Numbered from the stretch's first letter, positions 1-8,893 are shown. The stretch is 64,000 nucleotides of DNA from Mariniflexile jejuense (GCF_042675665.1 NZ_JBHTJI010000001.1:1612001-1676000); one strand, 5' to 3'. Program-made: numbers and translations. The notes: generated by a model not told the origin, from the letters alone.

Positions 1-1650
1 GTTTTGGTAAAATGAATTAAATTCCTTTACCAACTCATAAGTATAATTAGCAACCAATGCCGGACTGTGTTGCGAAGCTGCATTTTGAATAACATCAGGA
101 AATAACTCCAATTGTTTTATAAGCTCTTTTTCTTTTTGATGAAGCGGCATTTCTACATTAACCGATAAATTAAAATCTGCTTTTCGTAAAATAGCTTGTA
201 TTCTGGCGTAAGTATATTGAATAAACGGTCCTGTGTTTCCTTGAAAATCGATAGATTCTTTTGGGTCGAATAAAATACGCTTTTTAGGATCTACTTTTAA
301 GATGTAATATTTTAAAGCACCCAAGCCAATGGTTTTATATAACGCTTGTTTTTCAGTTTCAGTATAGCCATCAAGTTTTCCAAGTTCTTCTGAAATTTCA
401 CCTGCAGTTGAAGCCATTTCATTAATTAAATCGTCGGCATCAACAACAGTTCCTTCTCTACTTTTCATTTTACCGCTAGGTAAATCAACCATTCCATAGC
501 TTAAATGATATAGGTTTTTTGCCCAATCAAAACCTAATTTCTTCAAAATTAAAAAAAGCACTTGAAAATGATAATCTTGCTCATTACCAACGGTATAAAC
601 CATGCCACCAACATCAGGAAAATCTTTAATACGTTGTATAGCAGTTCCAATATCTTGGGTCATGTAAACTGCTGTACCATCAGAACGTTGTACTATTTTT
701 TTATCTAAACCATCTTCGGTTAAATCGCACCAAATTGAACCATCGGCTTCTTGAACAAAAACACCCGACTTTAAACCTTCTGTAACAAATTCTTTTCCTA
801 ATAAATAGGTATTACTTTCATAATACAAAGTATCAAAATCTACTCCTATGTTTTTGTAAGTTTCATTAAAACCTTCATAAACCCAACCATTCATTTTTTC
901 CCAAAGCGCTACAGTTTCTGCATCACCTGCTTCCCATTTCAAAAGCATGTTTTGAGCTTCAAATAATAAAGGTGCATTCTTTTTTGCTTCATCTTCCGCT
1001 TTACCCGATTTTACTAAAGCTTCAATCTCTTTTTTATACTCTTGGTCAAACTTCACATAATAATTACCAACCAGTTTATCTCCTTTTAAGCCTGTACTTT
1101 TTGGTGTTTCGCCATTACCAAACAGTTTCCAAGCCAACATACTTTTACAAATATGAATACCGCGATCGTTTATAATTTGGGTTTTATATACCTTTTTGCC
1201 AGATGCTTTTAAAATTTCGGCAACACTATAGCCTAATAAATTATTTCTAACATGCCCTAAATGCAACGGTTTGTTTGTGTTGGGTGAAGAATACTCAACC
1301 ATTATAGCTTTTTCATCTGCTTGGGGTGAAACAAAACCATATAGTGCATTTTCTTTTATACTATTAAAAAATTTAACATAATACGCATCACTTATTTCAA
1401 CATTTAAAAAGCCTTTTACTACATTATAAGCTTTAACATCTGCAACATTTTCAACTAAATAATCACCAATAGTTTCACCTATTTGCATAGGATTTCCTTT
1501 AATAAAACGTAACATTGGAAAAATTACAACCGTTATATCGCCAGCAAACTCTTTTCTAGTTGCTTGAAATTCTACCGTTTCTAAGGCAATATTAAATGAT
1601 GCTAAAACCGCTTGTTTTACTTGATTTGATAACGTTACTTGAAGGCTCAT
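1..1650 (-). CDS. argS: Arginine--tRNA ligase (partial, C-terminus beyond window)
   Basis: Charges tRNA-Arg with arginine in the cytoplasm. The reading frame is open from the ATG at 1650 to the left edge, giving 550 codons of a protein that is usually about 590 residues, so roughly the last 40 residues are missing. Class I synthetase signatures are present: the HIGH-type motif KPLHLGH (HLGH at residues 130-133) and the KMSKS-type motif GKMKSREG (KMKS at residues 394-397). The N-terminal part matches the ArgS-specific tRNA D-loop domain in size. The end resembles the start of the anticodon-binding domain (QYTYARIQAIL). A -7-like box lies about 25 bp upstream. Family assignment is near certain; the true 3' end cannot be seen. 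Confidence 0.96.
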   Translation of the reverse strand, partial: MSLQVTLSNQVKQAVLASFNIALETVEFQATRKEFAGDITVVIFPMLRFIKGNPMQIGETIGDYLVENVADVKAYNVVKGFLNVEISDAYYVKFFNSIKENALYGFVSPQADEKAIMVEYSSPNTNKPLHLGHVRNNLLGYSVAEILKASGKKVYKTQIINDRGIHICKSMLAWKLFGNGETPKSTGLKGDKLVGNYYVKFDQEYKKEIEALVKSGKAEDEAKKNAPLLFEAQNMLLKWEAGDAETVALWEKMNGWVYEGFNETYKNIGVDFDTLYYESNTYLLGKEFVTEGLKSGVFVQEADGSIWCDLTEDGLDKKIVQRSDGTAVYMTQDIGTAIQRIKDFPDVGGMVYTVGNEQDYHFQVLFLILKKLGFDWAKNLYHLSYGMVDLPSGKMKSREGTVVDADDLINEMASTAGEISEELGKLDGYTETEKQALYKTIGLGALKYYILKVDPKKRILFDPKESIDFQGNTGPFIQYTYARIQAILRKADFNLSVNVEMPLHQKEKELIKQLELFPDVIQNAASQHSPALVANYTYELVKEFNSFYQN

Positions 1651-1674
1651 TAATAGTCAATTTTTTAAAGTGAG

Positions 1675-1682
1675 CAAAGATA
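1675..1682 (-). promoter_or_regulatory. Candidate -7 box of argS
   Basis: On the minus strand this reads TATCTTTG, a perfect match to the Bacteroidota -7 consensus TAnnTTTG, 24 bp upstream of the argS ATG. No TTG is seen at the usual -33 distance, so only half of the promoter is recognisable. Confidence 0.4.
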
Positions 1683-1995
1683 AAACTTTTATTAAAGCTT
1701 TACTTTAAAATTTGGCTTAATAAAAACTAGTTATATTATTAAAAATGTAATACAACTATTTAAAGTAATACAATAATTTGATTTTTTTAGCTTTTCACCT
1801 TCATTCTAAAACATTAAAAAGGCTAATGCATTTCATCGACAAAAGTGCTTTTTTTCTATGTTTTTTGCCGTTAATCTATTCGTCGATTTTTTAGCATTTT
1901 TCACTTTGTCATTTTAACTAATTTATTGGTAGAAAAACGCAGAAATTAGATTTTAAAAAGGCTTTTTCCAACTTTTGCGTGGTAAAGCTATTAAT

Positions 1996-2017
1996 ATCCT
2001 TTCGAGGATTTTTTTTT
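1996..2017 (+). terminator. Short hairpin with T run, possible intrinsic terminator
   Basis: ATCCT (1996-2000), loop TTCG, AGGAT (2005-2009), followed by a run of eight further T residues (nine counting the last T of the stem). The stem is only 5 bp, but the tetraloop and T run have the form of an intrinsic terminator on the plus strand. No plus-strand gene ends upstream, so it would end either a short untranslated RNA or the leader of the following kinase gene. Confidence 0.4.
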
Positions 2018-2114
2018 AACCAACAAAAACATTACAGCTTGATAGGTATTACTTATTTCCCTCAAATAAGATACACTATATTATGGCTTTATTATTAGTT
2101 GTAATACATATTGT

Positions 2115-4151
2115 ATGAGGAAAATAATTACTTTAATTATTATATTATCTGTATTCTTAGGTCACTCTCAGACCAAAGAGTTAGATAGCCTTTCCATACA
2201 ACTTGCCTTTGAAAATCAAGACACCTTAAAAGTAAGAACATCATTAAAACTTATAAAATCACTATATGATATTAAGGATTATGATAGAGCTTTAAAATAT
2301 ATTATTGAAAGTGAAAAACTATCAACAAGTTTAAACTACACGAAAGGCATTGCCGAAACAACTTATTTCAAAGCTCTCATTTATGCCCAAAAAAGTGATT
2401 ATATTAATGCTATTTCTGGTTATGAAAAATCAAAAAATTTATACCGAAATTTAAATGACTCACTAGGTGTTGCAAAAATTAATAACAGTATAAGTTTAAT
2501 AGAAATTAAACGAGGTAATTACTCAAAAGGTATTCAATATGCCTTAGCAGCCATAAATCAACTTGAAAAAAAGAACCTAAAAAAAGAATTAAGCACCGCA
2601 TACAGCAACCTAGCCAAAGCATATCAAAACATAAATGCAGCAGACAAAGCTATTGACTATGGTTTAAAAGCAGTTGAAAACCAAATACAAATAAATGATA
2701 ATGTAGGACTTACACAATCTTACAGTTTACTGGCCGAAGTATATTCATCAAAAAATGAAAATAGAAAAGCTATTGAGTATTATGAAAAGGTTTTAAAAGG
2801 AAAAAACAAAGATATTGATTCTTTAAAAGGTCGCATATTTCCAAAATTAGGTGCCGAATATTTAAAGTTTAACGATTATGAAAAAGCTTCAAACTATTTA
2901 AATGAAGGCTTAAACATTAACCGAAAATTTGATAACAAACAAGGCGTTTTATTCGCGCTTAACACACTGGGCGATTTAAACTTACAAACCAACAAATTAA
3001 CACAGGCAGAAGAACAACTTTATGAAGCTGGTACTATTGCTAAAAGTTTAAATAACAAATCTGAATTACTTAGATATTATAAATTAATGATTGCGTTAGA
3101 CTCTACAAAAAACAAATTTGAGAGTGCTTTTATGTGGCAACGTGAATATTTCAATCTAAAAAACAGCCTTAATAGTTATAAACATAATAATAACGATACT
3201 GTTGCCTTAGAGTTTAACCCAAATTTTGAAAAAGAATTAGATGAAACTAATGATGATTCTTTTGCTGGCTTAGGCGGAAGTTTTGATAAGTTTAAACTAA
3301 TATTTTATGGCTTATTAGCTGCACTTGCAATTGTTTCAACGTTTTTAATTTTAATCTATTTAAAACGAAACAGTAACATTAAATACACGCAAGAATTAGA
3401 AGAAAAAAACCTAAAAATTGAATTACAAAACGAGGCTTTTGTAGAACAAACAAAACACTTAGAAAACGTAAACAACGTAAAAGACAAACTATTTTCTATT
3501 GTCTCACACGATTTAAAAGACTCACTTTCATCAATTAATGGATTTATAGATTTATTAAAAGACGGTTCTTTAAGCAGAGAAGAATTTGATAATCTAATTC
3601 CAGAATTAAGCGAAAACGCTAACAATGCATCACTTTTATTATTCAACTTACTAAATTGGTCTAAATCGCAAATGCAATCTTTAGAACCAAAACCAACCTT
3701 GTTTGATATACAAGAAGTTTTTGAAGAAAAAGTAAAACTAATCGACCAACGCATGGAAAGCAAAGGCATCGAATTAGTAGACCATTCATTACGCGATTTT
3801 GCTTATGCAGATAGAAGCATGTTCGAAATTGTTGTACAAAACCTACTTGCAAACGCCTTAAAATTCTGCAAAAGTGGCGATACAATCACTATTTCAAACC
3901 ACATAAGCAACGGAAGTTGCATTATTAGTATTGCAGATACAGGTATTGGCATATCAAAACAAAACATAGACAAACTATTTAAAAACAGTTCGTTCACCAC
4001 AGTTGGTACCAATAATGAAAAAGGTACAGGTTTAGGCTTATCAATATGTAAAGAGTTGGTAGAACTGAATAACGGTAAAATTTGGGTTGAAAGCACACCA
4101 AATGTAGGTAGTACGTTTTATGTACAGTTACCAAAATCTAGACCATCTTAG
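2115..4151 (+). CDS. TPR-repeat sensor histidine kinase
   Basis: A 678-residue membrane sensor kinase. It opens with a signal peptide (MRKIITLIIILSVFLGHSQ), followed by a periplasmic region of about 350 residues built from tetratricopeptide repeats (for example the stretch around YSNLAKAYQNINAADKAI). A single transmembrane segment lies at about residues 393-416, then a coiled-coil linker and the kinase core. The phospho-acceptor is H465 in the H box SHDLKDSL. The ATPase domain shows an N box (NLLANALKF), G1 (DTGIGIS) and G2 (GTGLGLSICKELVE). No response regulator gene adjoins it, so it is an orphan kinase within this window. In Bacteroidota such TPR kinases often act with unlinked LuxR- or LytTR-type regulators; the signal is unknown. 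Confidence 0.93.
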   Translation: MRKIITLIIILSVFLGHSQTKELDSLSIQLAFENQDTLKVRTSLKLIKSLYDIKDYDRALKYIIESEKLSTSLNYTKGIAETTYFKALIYAQKSDYINAISGYEKSKNLYRNLNDSLGVAKINNSISLIEIKRGNYSKGIQYALAAINQLEKKNLKKELSTAYSNLAKAYQNINAADKAIDYGLKAVENQIQINDNVGLTQSYSLLAEVYSSKNENRKAIEYYEKVLKGKNKDIDSLKGRIFPKLGAEYLKFNDYEKASNYLNEGLNINRKFDNKQGVLFALNTLGDLNLQTNKLTQAEEQLYEAGTIAKSLNNKSELLRYYKLMIALDSTKNKFESAFMWQREYFNLKNSLNSYKHNNNDTVALEFNPNFEKELDETNDDSFAGLGGSFDKFKLIFYGLLAALAIVSTFLILIYLKRNSNIKYTQELEEKNLKIELQNEAFVEQTKHLENVNNVKDKLFSIVSHDLKDSLSSINGFIDLLKDGSLSREEFDNLIPELSENANNASLLLFNLLNWSKSQMQSLEPKPTLFDIQEVFEEKVKLIDQRMESKGIELVDHSLRDFAYADRSMFEIVVQNLLANALKFCKSGDTITISNHISNGSCIISIADTGIGISKQNIDKLFKNSSFTTVGTNNEKGTGLGLSICKELVELNNGKIWVESTPNVGSTFYVQLPKSRPS

Positions 4152-4342
4152 TGTTTTATCTACTACTTATAAGCATAAAACTGTTTAAAATCTTTTAAAA
4201 ATAATAACTAAAGAAGCATAGATTTTATTATTTTCAACATAGTAATCAATATAACATCACTATATATTATTGTACCAACACACAGTAAATACTTCAAAAA
4301 AAAGTCAATCTTGATTAATTTATTAAAATTAACTGGTTCAAT

Positions 4343-4373
4343 TTGACTATATAAAAAATTCAAACTAAATTCG
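4343..4373 (+). promoter_or_regulatory. Candidate promoter of the PAP2/eptA pair
   Basis: TTG at 4343-4345, a 20-bp spacer, and TAAATTCG at 4366-4373, one base away from the Bacteroidota -7 consensus TAnnTTTG. It sits about 30 bp before the likely ATG at 4406, a reasonable distance for the transcription start of this two-gene unit. Confidence 0.42.
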
Positions 4374-4405
4374 TTTTAACTTCTGCTATATAGAAAAAAT
4401 TGTAT

Positions 4406-5257
4406 ATGTTAAATAATTCTAAATTGGATAATATTGTAATTAATAATTTTATGAATTTAAAATTAAAGTTACTTATCCCTTCCTTTTTGTTACTATTGTT
4501 AATTTATCTATATTTTATTATTTTTAATAACGGTGCTAACTACACTTATGCATATATAAATATTCAAAAAGATTTATTTTTTTTTCTTAACAATAAATTA
4601 TCACAATATCCAAATTTACAGTTCAACCTAACTCAACTAGGTGATGTAATTATATTTTTCCCTTTTTTAAGTATATTTATTATTTATGCCCCTAAAGTGT
4701 GGGATGCATTGTTAATATCTGCTATAATTTCATTAATAGTTTCTGCTACATTAAAAAAATTATTTGCAGTACCAAGACCAGCTGCTATTTTTAACAATGA
4801 CAGTTTTAGCATAATTGGAAAAACACTTACAGGACACACATCTTTACCTTCAGGACATTCCATAGCTACTTTTATTGTAATAACAATTGTATTGTATGCT
4901 TTTATGCCAAAAAAACACAAAAAACTTTGGTATATTTTTATGCTTTTGTTGGGTTTAATAATAGCTTTTTCAAGAGTTGGTGTTGGTGCTCATTATCCAC
5001 TTGATGTAATAATTGGAAGTACAATTGGTTATATAGTGACCATTATTGGTATTAAAATAAGTAATGTTGTAAATTTGTTTTCTTGTATTAAAAACAAAAA
5101 AAACTATCCTATTTTTATGTTAGTTTTAGCTGTTTGGAGTTTTTTTATTATTAAGAAAATTATAGACTTAAATCTACCAATTTTTTATATTTCATTATTA
5201 GCTTTAGTTGTAACACTATATTTAATAACAAGTACCTATGTTAAAAAAACCAATTAG
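4406..5257 (+). CDS. PAP2-family membrane phosphatase (lipid A phosphatase-like)
   Basis: A membrane phosphatase of the type 2 phosphatidic acid phosphatase family, about 283 residues with several hydrophobic segments. All three catalytic motifs are present: Kx6RP (K118 to R124-P125), PSGH (148-151, with H151 the acid/base) and SRx5Hx3D (S189-R190, H196 as nucleophile, D200). The frame is also open from a TTG at 4400, but the ATG at 4406 is the more natural start. The stop overlaps the next gene, a phosphoethanolamine transferase, by 20 bp. That arrangement suggests removal of a lipid A phosphate before a phosphoethanolamine is added, as in the adjacent lpxE-eptA genes of Helicobacter pylori. 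Whether this is LpxE-like, LpxF-like or an undecaprenyl-PP phosphatase cannot be settled by eye. Confidence 0.85.
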   Translation: MLNNSKLDNIVINNFMNLKLKLLIPSFLLLLLIYLYFIIFNNGANYTYAYINIQKDLFFFLNNKLSQYPNLQFNLTQLGDVIIFFPFLSIFIIYAPKVWDALLISAIISLIVSATLKKLFAVPRPAAIFNNDSFSIIGKTLTGHTSLPSGHSIATFIVITIVLYAFMPKKHKKLWYIFMLLLGLIIAFSRVGVGAHYPLDVIIGSTIGYIVTIIGIKISNVVNLFSCIKNKKNYPIFMLVLAVWSFFIIKKIIDLNLPIFYISLLALVVTLYLITSTYVKKTN

Positions 5258-6761
5258 ATTAACTTATTTTGCCTTATTAGTTAGCTTTATTAATCTTATT
5301 TTATACCATTATCCTTTTTATAAATTTGTTTGTGCTAATTTTGATATTAATAGTTTAAATGGCATTACACTTATTGTTAGTTTAACCATTTTAGCCTTAG
5401 TTTTAAATGCATTATTTTTTTATATCCTATTTTACACACTACGCATTTTTGGTAAATGGTTATTAGTTATCTTTTTTATTATCAATGCAATTGCGTTATA
5501 TTTTATAAATAATTACGGTATTATTATAGATGAAACAATGATTGGTAATATTCTCAATACTAATTTTGAAGAGTCTAGTAGTTTCTTTTCTTTTTCTTTA
5601 ATACTATACTTAATTTTTTTAGGAATAATTCCAAGTATTTTAATTTTTAAAATAAAACCCATTAACATACCGTTTAAAAAGTTTTTAGTGCATGTGTTTT
5701 TAACTCTTATTTTTCTATTGTCACTTGCTTTTGCTAACTCAAAAAATTGGTTATGGATAGACAAAAATTCAAAAACTTTAGGGGGTTTGGTTATGCCTTG
5801 GTGTTATGCCGTCAACACACATTTATTTTACCTTCATAAAAACCAAAAAAATAAGGAACAAATTTTATTACCAAAAGCGACAATAAAAGACACTAAAAAA
5901 TCTATAGTTGTACTAGTAATAGGAGAATCTGCAAGAAGTAAGAATTTTTCTTTATACGGTTACAAGAAAAACACCAACCCATTACTTTCAAAAATAAGTA
6001 ATGTGTATAGTTACAAAGCAGAATCAAATGCAACATATACTACTGCTGGTGTTAAAAGTATTTTAGAACATAAAAGCAGTAATAAGTTATATGAGATATT
6101 ACCAAATTATTTATTTAGAAGTAATGTTGAGGTTTTCTGGAAAAGCACAAATTGGGGAGAACCTACTGTTAAAATTAAAAATTATCAAAACAAAGAAGAT
6201 TTAAAAAAACTTTGCGTTGGAAATAAGTGCGATTATGATGAAATTTTACTCAATGGTTTAAAAGAACAGATATTAACAAGTAAAAAAAATAAAATATTAG
6301 TAGTTTTACATACAAGCACAAGTCATGGACCAACATACTATAAAAAATACCCTACAGAGTTTAATAAATTTAATCCTGTATGCAAAAGTGTTGAGTTAGC
6401 AAATTGCACCCAAGAAGAACTAACAAATGCTTATGACAATACGATTGTTTATACAGATTATATTTTAGCTAGCTTAATAGAAGAATTAAAACAAATTGAA
6501 GAATATAATTCTTCTCTTATTTACATTTCCGACCACGGTGAGTCTTTAGGTGAAAATAATTTATACATGCATGGTATACCTGTAAGCATGGCTCCAAAAG
6601 AGCAACTTGAAATACCATTTATTGTATGGTTATCTGATGGATCAAGAAAACTTAAAGAAAATAAAATGCTATCTCAACACCATGTTTTCCATAGTATTTT
6701 AGATTTTTTAGCAGTAGGAAGCCCAATTTATAATGAAGACATGAGTATTTTTAAAAAGTGA
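5238..6761 (+). CDS. Phosphoethanolamine transferase (EptA/sulfatase fold)
   Basis: A 507-residue inner-membrane enzyme expected to move phosphoethanolamine from phosphatidylethanolamine to lipid A or another envelope glycan. About five transmembrane helices fill residues 1-170. The periplasmic alkaline-phosphatase-like domain follows, with the metal-binding motif VIGESARSKNFSLYGY (E230), a Thr-rich nucleophile region (T266-T269, NATYTTAG), LHTSTSHGP and SDHGESLGE (D432, H433). Few cysteines are present in the soluble domain. The ATG lies inside the end of the PAP2 phosphatase gene, so the two are translationally coupled. It converges on ctlX with about 95 bp between. Family is clear; the acceptor is an inference from the neighbour. 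Confidence 0.88.
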   Translation: MLKKPIRLTYFALLVSFINLILYHYPFYKFVCANFDINSLNGITLIVSLTILALVLNALFFYILFYTLRIFGKWLLVIFFIINAIALYFINNYGIIIDETMIGNILNTNFEESSSFFSFSLILYLIFLGIIPSILIFKIKPINIPFKKFLVHVFLTLIFLLSLAFANSKNWLWIDKNSKTLGGLVMPWCYAVNTHLFYLHKNQKNKEQILLPKATIKDTKKSIVVLVIGESARSKNFSLYGYKKNTNPLLSKISNVYSYKAESNATYTTAGVKSILEHKSSNKLYEILPNYLFRSNVEVFWKSTNWGEPTVKIKNYQNKEDLKKLCVGNKCDYDEILLNGLKEQILTSKKNKILVVLHTSTSHGPTYYKKYPTEFNKFNPVCKSVELANCTQEELTNAYDNTIVYTDYILASLIEELKQIEEYNSSLIYISDHGESLGENNLYMHGIPVSMAPKEQLEIPFIVWLSDGSRKLKENKMLSQHHVFHSILDFLAVGSPIYNEDMSIFKK

Positions 6762-6857
6762 TTTTTTATTTTTTTAAATCAGTTGTTAATACAATGATTA
6801 TTTATTGTTTTGACAGTTTTTATCCTACGCAATAACCAAAAATTCAATAGATAAGAT

Positions 6858-7793
6858 TTAACTTTTAGGCAAAAACACTTCTGCCATCATACAACGAGCA
6901 CTACCACCACCACAAGCTTCAATAGTATCTAAAGAACTTGAAAGTATTTTAGTATGCTTCTCAAGACGCTCTATTTGGTTTTTGGTAAGTGAATTATACG
7001 CTGCATCACTCATTATTAAATAACGTTCTTGGTTTAAACCTTGTATCTGTAACATATTACCCGCAAAATTAGTAACCTGTGCTTCGGTAATATCAATAAT
7101 ATCTTTATCATCTTCTTTTAAATGGCTTATTACGTTTTTGCATTCCGTTTTGTCATCAATACTACTTAAACAAATAACAGCAAATGTTTCACCAATGCAC
7201 ATCATTACATTTGTATGGTATATTGCTTTTCGCTGCCCGTTTACGGTTTGGTTAGCAGTAAAAATTACTGGTGTATATTCAAAATCTTCACAAAACTCAA
7301 TAAACAAATCTTCATCAGCTCTTGCCGATAAAGCACAATATGCTTTTCGGTTTACACGGTCTAAAACCAAACTTCCTGTACCTTCAAGAAACACATGTTC
7401 ATCTTCAGCACTGGTATAATCATAAACATTATTTATTTCAAAACCCTGTTCTTCTAGCGTTTCTAAAATATCTTCCCTACGCTCTAAACGTCTGTTTTCT
7501 GCAAACATAGGATACAACCCAACGTCGCCATTTTCATGAAACGAAACCCAATTATTTGGAAAAATGGAATCGGGCGTATCAAATTCGTTAGTATCATTAA
7601 CCACAATGACATTTACACCTATACCACGCAACTTTTCAACATAGCTATCAAACTCTTGTTGGGCTTTTGCATTTACTGTTTGAGGTAATACAGTATTTAA
7701 CACCTTTTGGTAGTAGTTGTTTACGGCAGTTTGCTCATTCATCCTAAAATTTATAGGGCGAATCATTAAAATTGTGTTTGTGGTTTGTTGCAT
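6858..7793 (-). CDS. ctlX: CtlX-type citrulline/arginine hydrolase (amidinotransferase fold)
   Basis: A 311-residue cytoplasmic enzyme of the guanidino-group modifying superfamily, matching what is usually called citrulline utilization hydrolase CtlX. The N-terminal segment ILMIRPINFRMN and the motif PDSIFPNNWVSFH (substrate carboxylate and guanidine pocket, with Asp and Asn-Asn-Trp) are typical. The catalytic cysteine is C301 in GGGSARCMMAE near the C-terminus, and a His candidate lies in the GQRKAIYHTNVMM segment. The neighbour upstream on the same strand is a second guanidino enzyme, so the pair probably handles arginine, citrulline or methylated arginine. The precise substrate is not deducible from motifs alone. 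Confidence 0.85.
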   Translation of the reverse strand: MQQTTNTILMIRPINFRMNEQTAVNNYYQKVLNTVLPQTVNAKAQQEFDSYVEKLRGIGVNVIVVNDTNEFDTPDSIFPNNWVSFHENGDVGLYPMFAENRRLERREDILETLEEQGFEINNVYDYTSAEDEHVFLEGTGSLVLDRVNRKAYCALSARADEDLFIEFCEDFEYTPVIFTANQTVNGQRKAIYHTNVMMCIGETFAVICLSSIDDKTECKNVISHLKEDDKDIIDITEAQVTNFAGNMLQIQGLNQERYLIMSDAAYNSLTKNQIERLEKHTKILSSSLDTIEACGGGSARCMMAEVFLPKS

Positions 7794-7813
7794 GACTAAA
7801 CGGTATTAGAGAG

Positions 7814-7821
7814 CAAAAATA
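7814..7821 (-). promoter_or_regulatory. Candidate -7 box of ctlX
   Basis: Reads TATTTTTG on the minus strand, a perfect TAnnTTTG match, 20 bp upstream of the ctlX start. A -33 TTG at the usual distance is not seen. Confidence 0.4.
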
Positions 7822-7957
7822 AAACTATTTAAGCTATTAAAATTAGAGAATTACACTTGATTTTATAAGAAAAATAGAACCAAATTCATTTAACAAGCGA
7901 TTATATTCATTAAAAATGGAACTTTAGCTTTGTATTAAATGAAAGCTAAAAACTGGG

Positions 7958-7977
7958 ATTCCTGCTTTCGCAGGAAT
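7958..7977. repeat. ATTCCTGC palindrome, copy 1
   Basis: Perfect 8-bp hairpin ATTCCTGC - TTTC - GCAGGAAT placed immediately after the stop codon of the minus-strand amidinotransferase gene. A related, imperfect copy (53509-53528) lies just after the stop of mpl. No strong T run follows on the minus strand (a short TTTTT comes a few bases later), so it may be a dispersed palindromic repeat that also serves as a 3' end hairpin. Confidence 0.6.
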
Positions 7978-7978
7978 T

Positions 7979-8893
7979 TTAATCACGAATTAAGGGCATT
8001 GTTGTACAACGCAACAAACCTTCTTGTTTTCCTATTTCAGCATAAGGCACTTCTTCAACAATAAAACCTTGTTGGCGTAACCAAGTGTTTAGTCGTGTAA
8101 AGTTTTTTTCTGAAATTATAACGTCTTCAGATATTGAGAAAATGTTACTATTCATATCGTACATTTCATCTTTAGTTATTTCAAACACGTTTTCTTTTCC
8201 GAAGAAATTTACTAACCAATTATATTCACGTTCAATTAAAAACCCATTTTTATGAATAATGGCTTTGTTTTTTCCGATAGGTTGAAAACAACAATCTAAA
8301 TGCAGCGCATTTTCTTTAGCATTAGTATTCGATTTTCTAAGTTCGAAAGACTTTACGGTTTTTTCTGGAAATAATTCTTGTATGGCAATAACAGCATCCA
8401 TATTGGTACGTGCTGTAATTAATTCTGGATAATCTTCACCGGAATAAGTGCCTATAAAAACATAATCGTTCCAAGGCATGACGTCGCCACCTTCTACATG
8501 GCATTCTGGAGGTAGAATAATTCTATTTTTTCTTTCAACCTGATTCCACACATAGCGAATGGCTTCAATTTCCTTTTCTCTATCTGGTAAAATATTGGCT
8601 CTTATTATTTTATCTTCAATTACAAAGGCAATATCTCTCGAAAATATTTGATTACAATTTTTAATAACATTGGGTCTATATACTTCAACATCATATTTTT
8701 TAAAAACAGCAGCAACAGCTTCCATTTCGTTAATCATATCTACTTCTTTAGGATAAATTCCTGCAACTACATGTTCTTTACTTTTAGGGTCGTAACAATC
8801 TTCCACACTTGGTGTTGGCCCATTACTTTCTGCTGTTCCTAAAATAACAGTACGAAGTCTTGAAGTTTCGTTTTTTATATTGAGTTGTAACAT
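7979..8893 (-). CDS. Amidinotransferase / dimethylarginine dimethylaminohydrolase-like enzyme
   Basis: Cytoplasmic enzyme of the guanidino-modifying superfamily (arginine deiminase, DDAH and amidinotransferase relatives). The motif HVEGGDV is the classical acidic substrate-binding element, NALHLDCCF supplies the catalytic His, and the catalytic Cys lies in GLLRCTT (C296). The frame is open from an ATG at 8917, but that codon lies inside the gltA terminator hairpin. The ATG at 8893 (MLQLNIKNETSR), giving 304 residues, is therefore the likely start. It sits between gltA and ctlX on one strand. Whether it hydrolyses arginine or methylarginine, or transfers amidino groups, is open; the neighbouring CtlX suggests arginine/citrulline metabolism. 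Confidence 0.82.
   Translation of the reverse strand: MLQLNIKNETSRLRTVILGTAESNGPTPSVEDCYDPKSKEHVVAGIYPKEVDMINEMEAVAAVFKKYDVEVYRPNVIKNCNQIFSRDIAFVIEDKIIRANILPDREKEIEAIRYVWNQVERKNRIILPPECHVEGGDVMPWNDYVFIGTYSGEDYPELITARTNMDAVIAIQELFPEKTVKSFELRKSNTNAKENALHLDCCFQPIGKNKAIIHKNGFLIEREYNWLVNFFGKENVFEITKDEMYDMNSNIFSISEDVIISEKNFTRLNTWLRQQGFIVEEVPYAEIGKQEGLLRCTTMPLIRD

Larger units (their letters stand above)
1651..2114. other. 464-bp non-coding region between divergent argS and TPR kinase genes
   Basis: No coding frame is evident. It holds the argS -7 box at the left. ATCGAC at 1835-1840 is mirrored by GTCGAT at 1882-1887, and GACAAAAGTG (1838-1847) is nearly complementary to CACTTTGTC (1902-1910). A small hairpin followed by a T run lies at 1996-2017. 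The rightmost 100 bp before the kinase gene is AT-rich and shows no clear promoter match. A small RNA or a leader is possible but not demonstrated. Confidence 0.5.

Noticed and set aside
3356..4096. Minus-strand open frames inside the TPR kinase gene
   Set aside because: They lie wholly within a long plus-strand gene with clear kinase motifs and encode no recognisable protein.
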